A stretch of 9,318 nt of DNA from Planctomycetota bacterium (GTDB taxonomy: Bacteria; Planctomycetota; UBA8108; UBA1146): the NCBI GenBank assembly GCA_002691835.1, contig NZJA01000106.1:2162-11479 (forward strand). Direction: 5' to 3'. The notes under the pieces are model-generated. The model did no database searches and was not told the origin of the DNA. It saw only the letters and a list, made by a program, of their open reading frames with translations. A program made the position numbers and the translations under genes. Every line of letters begins with the position of its first letter. Positions within the stretch are counted from its first letter, which is position 1. Positions 5,922-9,318 of this stretch are shown piece by piece.

Positions 5922-7373
5922 TCATCCTCCTCCTCCGCCGCCGCCGCCGTCTCCTCCTCCTCCTCCTTTTTCTTTTGGGTGCGCCGCCAACGCCGCGCCA
6001 TGCATTATCACGACGAGCGCTAAGCGCCGTTGTTCAGCCGTCATGCTTCCGAAGTCCACGACAGCTTCGGTCTTTGGCAGGGAGTCGTCCGTTGTCACAC
6101 AACACTCCCGGTGCTTCTCTATTTTGAAACCCCCGATTTCCGTCCCGCCGAAGGTCTTGAAAAGGGCTTCGTACGGTTCACCATCTGCTTGTAGACCGTA
6201 ATATATCGCGCACGGTATACCAAGATAGAAGCATCCGAAAGCTATGCTTTTGCATCCGGCAACTTTCCAATCGTTTCTCTTGCTGTTAAAGTCTTCGAAG
6301 AACACGACGTCTTGCGTTGGCCCTTTCGCGAAAATGGCCTGCCCCGGTACCGTGCCGCACCTCTGCTTCGATTCAAATTGAGACGACATTCCCGCTCCAA
6401 CCACGCCGAAGCGCTTGCAGCCCCACTCCACGAGCGCGCTTTTGAGTGAGGAGGGGGGCTTGCAAAACTTGGTCGGAGCTTTCAACGACGATCGCGCGAC
6501 GCACGCGCCGGACGCGGTGAGAACGGACGCATCCCACACGCCTTTTGACGGTATCTCTATCTTCATAATCAGCGCCGGTGTGTCCGGGGTCTCGATCCGC
6601 GCGACCGGGTACGTGACGGTTCTGTGCTTCCAAAAAATATTACCAAACGTTAAGGGTCCTTTTTCCAGGGTCGGGGGCAGGAGCACCAGGCTTGGCGCGG
6701 AGAGGACATCGTCGCAGAAGCGGACCGCCGCGTCGATATCCGCGTCACTCATCATCTGCACGGAATTTTGGAGGTCTTTTGCTTGTTGCTCCTTCTTCCG
6801 TAGAAAACGGTCCGAGAGGGGCTTGGGAACCCTCGACACTTTCTTGAACTCCAACTTGAAGGCGTGCGGCTCAGTGTTCGTGGAGGTCATCGTTGCGTCC
6901 CCGGTGTTGCTGATGCGAAACTTGTCTTGCCTTGAAGCCAGCAAACCGTCATGATCCACACCGTCGACTTGGTACGTGACGAGATGCGAACCCGCGTCGT
7001 CGCGCGTGTGATCGACCATCCTGCTGCTCAGCTGGAGCAGTGATTCCTCATCTTGGCCAATTTCTTCGAAGGACGATCCCCCCGATAATCGGCCTGTGGT
7101 GGTCTGGTGCATTTTGTTGCAGCAGCAACATGTGACGTCAGCCTCTGATTCGAACAGATATACGTCTTCGTCTCCTGTAGGCGCGTAGACGTTCCTCTTG
7201 TAATCGACCTTGAGTGGGATGCAACCACCAATCCATTTCGTGCCCGGCACGCTCTCCCAGTGCCCGACGAAATCCTTCCCGAGCTTATCCATGACCTCCT
7301 GAGAAGGCGGTGTGAACATTATTACCTGCTCGGGCTGGGCCGTATCGCTCTGGGTTACTGCATTGCCGCTCAT
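5922..7373 (-). CDS. Unknown Cys-rich protein with Gly-rich tail; possible scramblase/tubby-like C-terminus
   Basis: I do not recognise the family. The ATG at 7373 (AACATGAGC) is chosen; the frame extends 15 codons further to a GTG at 7418 but has no earlier ATG. It gives 483 aa with about 15 Cys. In order: a GHW motif (37-39), a CCCC run (82-85), a charged helix-like stretch (about 185-225), a hydrophobic patch (376-394: SIAFGCFYLGIPCAIYYGL), GGTEIGGFKIEK (409-420), a hydrophobic helix (about 444-464: MTAEQRRLALVVIMHGAALA) and a Gly tail (470-483). The GxxIGxxKIxK strand followed by a C-terminal hydrophobic helix recalls the phospholipid scramblase / LURP-one / tubby-like barrel, and Cys clusters are palmitoylated in scramblases, but this is a fold-level guess. 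Base composition is lower-GC than the neighbours (27 of 60 at 6181-6240), pointing to a different codon bias or a recent arrival. A promoter of its own is expected in 7374-7733. Confidence 0.7.
   Translation of the reverse strand: MSGNAVTQSDTAQPEQVIMFTPPSQEVMDKLGKDFVGHWESVPGTKWIGGCIPLKVDYKRNVYAPTGDEDVYLFESEADVTCCCCNKMHQTTTGRLSGGSSFEEIGQDEESLLQLSSRMVDHTRDDAGSHLVTYQVDGVDHDGLLASRQDKFRISNTGDATMTSTNTEPHAFKLEFKKVSRVPKPLSDRFLRKKEQQAKDLQNSVQMMSDADIDAAVRFCDDVLSAPSLVLLPPTLEKGPLTFGNIFWKHRTVTYPVARIETPDTPALIMKIEIPSKGVWDASVLTASGACVARSSLKAPTKFCKPPSSLKSALVEWGCKRFGVVGAGMSSQFESKQRCGTVPGQAIFAKGPTQDVVFFEDFNSKRNDWKVAGCKSIAFGCFYLGIPCAIYYGLQADGEPYEALFKTFGGTEIGGFKIEKHRECCVTTDDSLPKTEAVVDFGSMTAEQRRLALVVIMHGAALAAHPKEKGGGGGDGGGGGGGG
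5925..5966. repeat. Trinucleotide microsatellite encoding a poly-Gly tail
   Basis: On the + strand this reads four TCC, four GCC, one GTC and five TCC triplets. On the coding (minus) strand it gives GGA and GGC codons with a single GAC, encoding five Gly, Asp and eight Gly directly before the TGA. Unit-number changes would only alter tail length, because the array is in phase with the stop. Confidence 0.85.
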
Positions 7374-7438
7374 GTTGAAATGAATGTCGTGGGCGCCTCG
7401 GAGACTGTTGTACCTCACGCGGTCGCTGAGGGTTATCA

Positions 7439-7468
7439 GCGGACAAAAATAATATTCGCGGACAAAAA
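7439..7468 (-). repeat. Direct repeat TTTTTGTCCGC x2 upstream of the unknown gene
   Basis: On the minus strand TTTTTGTCCGC occurs at 7458-7468 and again at 7439-7449, a 19-bp period, 66 bp upstream of the ATG. A partial third copy (CTTTTTGCGC) lies just upstream. An AT-rich GAATATTA sits between the copies. The spacing of about two helical turns suits a pair of factor-binding sites. Confidence 0.55.
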
Positions 7469-7654
7469 GATGCGCAAAAAGATATGACTGGCAAGTCTGG
7501 TGGAACTTTCATCGGTAACGGCAAGTAACCGAGGAAGTTCAAAATAATAAATTCGGCCCAGCCAAGTAGTGGGATCAGACGACAACTCGTGTTTATTCAT
7601 TTTAGGCGCTGAGGCGGCACTCTTGCTACTCGTAAAGCGAGAACGAAAAGGCTG

Positions 7655-7698
7655 ATCGAGCGCGCAACGCGACGGGGGCATGCAACGCGACGCTCGAT
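7655..7698. repeat. 8-bp inverted repeat enclosing two 11-bp direct repeats
   Basis: ATCGAGCG (7655-7662) and CGCTCGAT (7691-7698) are perfect inverted copies. Inside and at the right edge, GCAACGCGACG occurs twice (7664-7674 and 7682-7692). The element lies 36-79 bases past the stop of the ESV1/LESV-like gene, so its transcript could fold into a 3' UTR hairpin with a 28-base loop. Confidence 0.6.
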
Positions 7699-7733
7699 AC
7701 GAGGCTGTGGGTCTGTCACGAATTGAAATTAAA

Positions 7734-9318
7734 CTAGTACACGCCGCCGCCGCCGTTCGGGTCGCTGGGGTTGTAGCCACCCGGCGGGGCCTGGCCTCCG
7801 CCGCCGTTACTTTCACCGCCGTTGGGGTATCCGTAAGGGTTGGAGGATCCGCCGTTGTATCCCCCAGGATTAGGGTTCTCTTTGGCCTGCTTGTACGGGT
7901 TGTTATCGCTGCCGCGGTAGGCGTTTGGTTTATACCCTCCCGCGACGCCCCGGTCGGCGCCGCTCGTCGTGCTGCCCCCGCTCTTGGACCGGTGCGGGGT
8001 GATGATGTTGCGTCCGCCCTTCCCCTTGCCCATCACCGCCCTCGGCTGCAGCTTCACCTGCATGAGGTAAGGGGAGTGTCCGACGGCTTCGTGCCACCCG
8101 AACGACGGCGCCGTCTCCCACCAGCCGCCCGCGCCGTCGCACCACTCGTCCCAGTACTGCGAACCGTCGTTGGAGTTGCCGTACTTGTGAAGCCGGCCGT
8201 CGGGGTAGTGCTCCTCGCCCCACGTGCGCTCTTTATGATCGCCGCCGACTCCGTCCCAGGAGAGACCCTGCCGCAGACCCGCGCGGCCGTTCTCGTTGTA
8301 CTCGTCACCCCACTTCTCCTCCCACTTTTCTCCCCACGACCTCGAGGGCGCGTTGGCCATGCCGCCCTCGGTGTGATCGCGGCTGGCCCACGTGTCGGTC
8401 CACTTGATGCATCCGCCGTGGCCGTCCCACTTCTCGCCCCACTTCTCGGTCCATCGGTTGGCGTGCCCATCGTCGGGCGCGGCGCCGTCCTCGAGGCTCC
8501 CGGTTTTTTCGCAGTAGCGATCCACGGAGCCGTCGGAGCGGTAGTCCTCGGTCCACCCCTCGGACCAGCACTGGCCCTTGGGGGTGTGCGACCACTTGGA
8601 CGCCTCGCGGTGGATGAACGGGAGGCTGTCGGCGTCGTGGTTGTAGAGCTCCTTCCAGGACTCCTGCCACGCCTGCCCGTTAGAGTCGCGGCCGGACTTG
8701 ACCGCGCCGAGCTCTCTGTACGTAAACGCGTCGGAGGTTTCCCAAAACTTTTCCTCCCACTCAACCGCTCCGTCGGCGCTCGTGCCGCGAATCACCGTCC
8801 AGGACATAACCTTACCGTCCTCGAGGTACTCCTTGCCCTCCTCCCTCCACCACCGAGCGCCGGACGTCAGGGTTCCCTCCTTGGCGCCGTCCTCGGCGCC
8901 CAGCTCGCGAACCGGGCTCGAGAGCGCATCCTCGATGCTCGCCTCGACGCTAGCCCCGGACAGACCCGCGGGCGCCGGCGTGGCGACGTCCACGTCGTAC
9001 CTCTGCTCCGCGGCGAGGATCGCCGCATCGGATACGGTGGCGGCGGCGGCGGTGTACACCTCCTGGAGCTCCTGGACCTGCGCCGCTTGCTGACCGAGCG
9101 GAGTGGCGGGTTTGGGCTCCTCAACCTTCGGCGGCGCCGGCGCGGGCGCGGCTTGGCTCTGAAACTGGGGAAGCGTCGTGTTCTGCTGCTCGATCGTCGT
9201 CTCGAACTGGAGGTCCAGGGTGCGCTCCGGCGCGCGTTCCATCACCTCTACCGCGGCTTCCACGCGGCGTGTGTACGACGGCGCCTTTTGCCGCTGCCGC
9301 GAGCTCCGCGATTTGCGC
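7734..9318 (-). CDS. ESV1/LESV-like starch-granule protein (5' partial) with Gly/Asn/Pro/Tyr-rich tail
   Basis: ESV1 and LESV are plastid-stroma proteins of the green lineage that bind starch glucans and promote or stabilise the amylopectin phase change. The tryptophan-rich domain is clear at nt 8094-8852: about 25 Trp in 253 residues with repeated WxEKW units, then TWGEEHYPDGRLHKYG and a WWETAPSFGW end, as in the Arabidopsis pair. Before it lies a Pro/Ala-rich stretch and an Ala/Gln-rich likely helix (about 8994-9090), which leans towards LESV. The frame stays open to the right edge with Arg/Ser-rich codons that may be the transit peptide; the GTG at 9263 is not a start. After the Trp domain come about 100 residues (7737-8033) rich in Gly, Asn, Pro and Tyr, with repeated NPY and GGYN units, which I do not know from plant members. 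Stop TAG at 7734-7736. Family is sure; ESV1 versus LESV is not settled. Confidence 0.88.
   Translation of the reverse strand, partial: RKSRSSRQRQKAPSYTRRVEAAVEVMERAPERTLDLQFETTIEQQNTTLPQFQSQAAPAPAPPKVEEPKPATPLGQQAAQVQELQEVYTAAAATVSDAAILAAEQRYDVDVATPAPAGLSGASVEASIEDALSSPVRELGAEDGAKEGTLTSGARWWREEGKEYLEDGKVMSWTVIRGTSADGAVEWEEKFWETSDAFTYRELGAVKSGRDSNGQAWQESWKELYNHDADSLPFIHREASKWSHTPKGQCWSEGWTEDYRSDGSVDRYCEKTGSLEDGAAPDDGHANRWTEKWGEKWDGHGGCIKWTDTWASRDHTEGGMANAPSRSWGEKWEEKWGDEYNENGRAGLRQGLSWDGVGGDHKERTWGEEHYPDGRLHKYGNSNDGSQYWDEWCDGAGGWWETAPSFGWHEAVGHSPYLMQVKLQPRAVMGKGKGGRNIITPHRSKSGGSTTSGADRGVAGGYKPNAYRGSDNNPYKQAKENPNPGGYNGGSSNPYGYPNGGESNGGGGQAPPGGYNPSDPNGGGGVY

Larger units (their letters stand above)
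7374..7733. promoter_or_regulatory. Spacer: promoter of the unknown gene and 3' UTR of the ESV1/LESV-like gene
   Basis: These 360 bp lie between two minus-strand genes. The right part (about 7590-7733) should be the 3' UTR of the starch-protein gene; it has an AATAAA on the minus strand (7592-7597, 136 bases past the stop) and an 8-bp inverted repeat enclosing direct repeats. The left part should be the promoter and 5' UTR of the unknown gene; it is A/T-rich and carries repeated TTTTTGTCCGC elements. A 55-codon frame from an ATG near 7600 runs through it on the minus strand, without recognisable features; I do not call it. Confidence 0.5.

Noticed and set aside
7133..7140. Perfect TGACGTCA (CRE/bZIP) palindrome
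   Set aside because: It lies inside the coding sequence of the unknown gene, and one 8-mer is easily chance.
7374..7418. Fifteen extra N-terminal codons on the unknown gene
   Set aside because: They start at GTG, which is not a normal nuclear start; the ATG at 7373 has good context.
7436..7600. 55-codon minus-strand frame from an ATG near 7600 (MNKHELSSDP...)
   Set aside because: It lies in AT-rich spacer between two genes, shows no domain or conserved feature, and its upstream part is only an out-of-frame shadow of the neighbouring gene.

Overview
The window looks like nuclear DNA of a picoplanktonic green alga, most likely a Micromonas-type mamiellophyte (prasinophyte). Five genes are packed into 9.3 kb. 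Coding sequence is mostly very GC-rich (41 of 60 bases G/C at 5101-5160). Convergent spacers are short, the spacers are AT-richer than the genes, and one gene carries a short GT-AG intron. The gene content includes two plastid-type functions, a chloroplast Obg GTPase and a starch-granule ESV1/LESV protein, together with a kinesin. The lineage is inferred from composition and gene content; no database search was possible.

Layout from left to right: (1) The 3' part of an Obg-family GTPase gene (+, 1-1761, open at the left edge) with an acidic linker, the glycine-rich Obg fold, the G domain and the OCT domain. (2) A convergent phosphoserine aminotransferase gene (-, 1910-3367). A 108-bp first exon carrying the NFSAGP signature is separated by a 237-bp intron from the exon with the rest of the enzyme. 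(3) A 439-bp divergent promoter region with a triplicated 9-mer and E2F-like sites. (4) A kinesin gene (+, 3807-5861) whose product starts with a likely N-myristoylation signal and an F-box-like domain ahead of the motor, an unusual architecture. (5) A convergent, lower-GC, Cys-rich gene of unknown family (-, 5922-7373) ending in a microsatellite-encoded glycine tail. (6) A 360-bp spacer with repeats. (7) A Trp-rich ESV1/LESV-like starch-organising protein gene (-, 7734-9318, open at the right edge) with an extra Gly/Asn/Pro/Tyr-rich C-terminal tail.

The genes do not form a pathway. Obg (plastid ribosome assembly), PSAT (serine synthesis) and ESV1/LESV (starch) are housekeeping or plastid functions; the F-box-kinesin and the low-GC gene are the accessory and more novel items. 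Three apparent start codons, at 3654, 7418 and 9263, are GTG and were rejected for a nuclear gene. The next ATG was used for the first two. The gene at the right edge simply continues beyond the window.

No tRNA, rRNA, transposon, CRISPR array or viral hallmark gene was seen.
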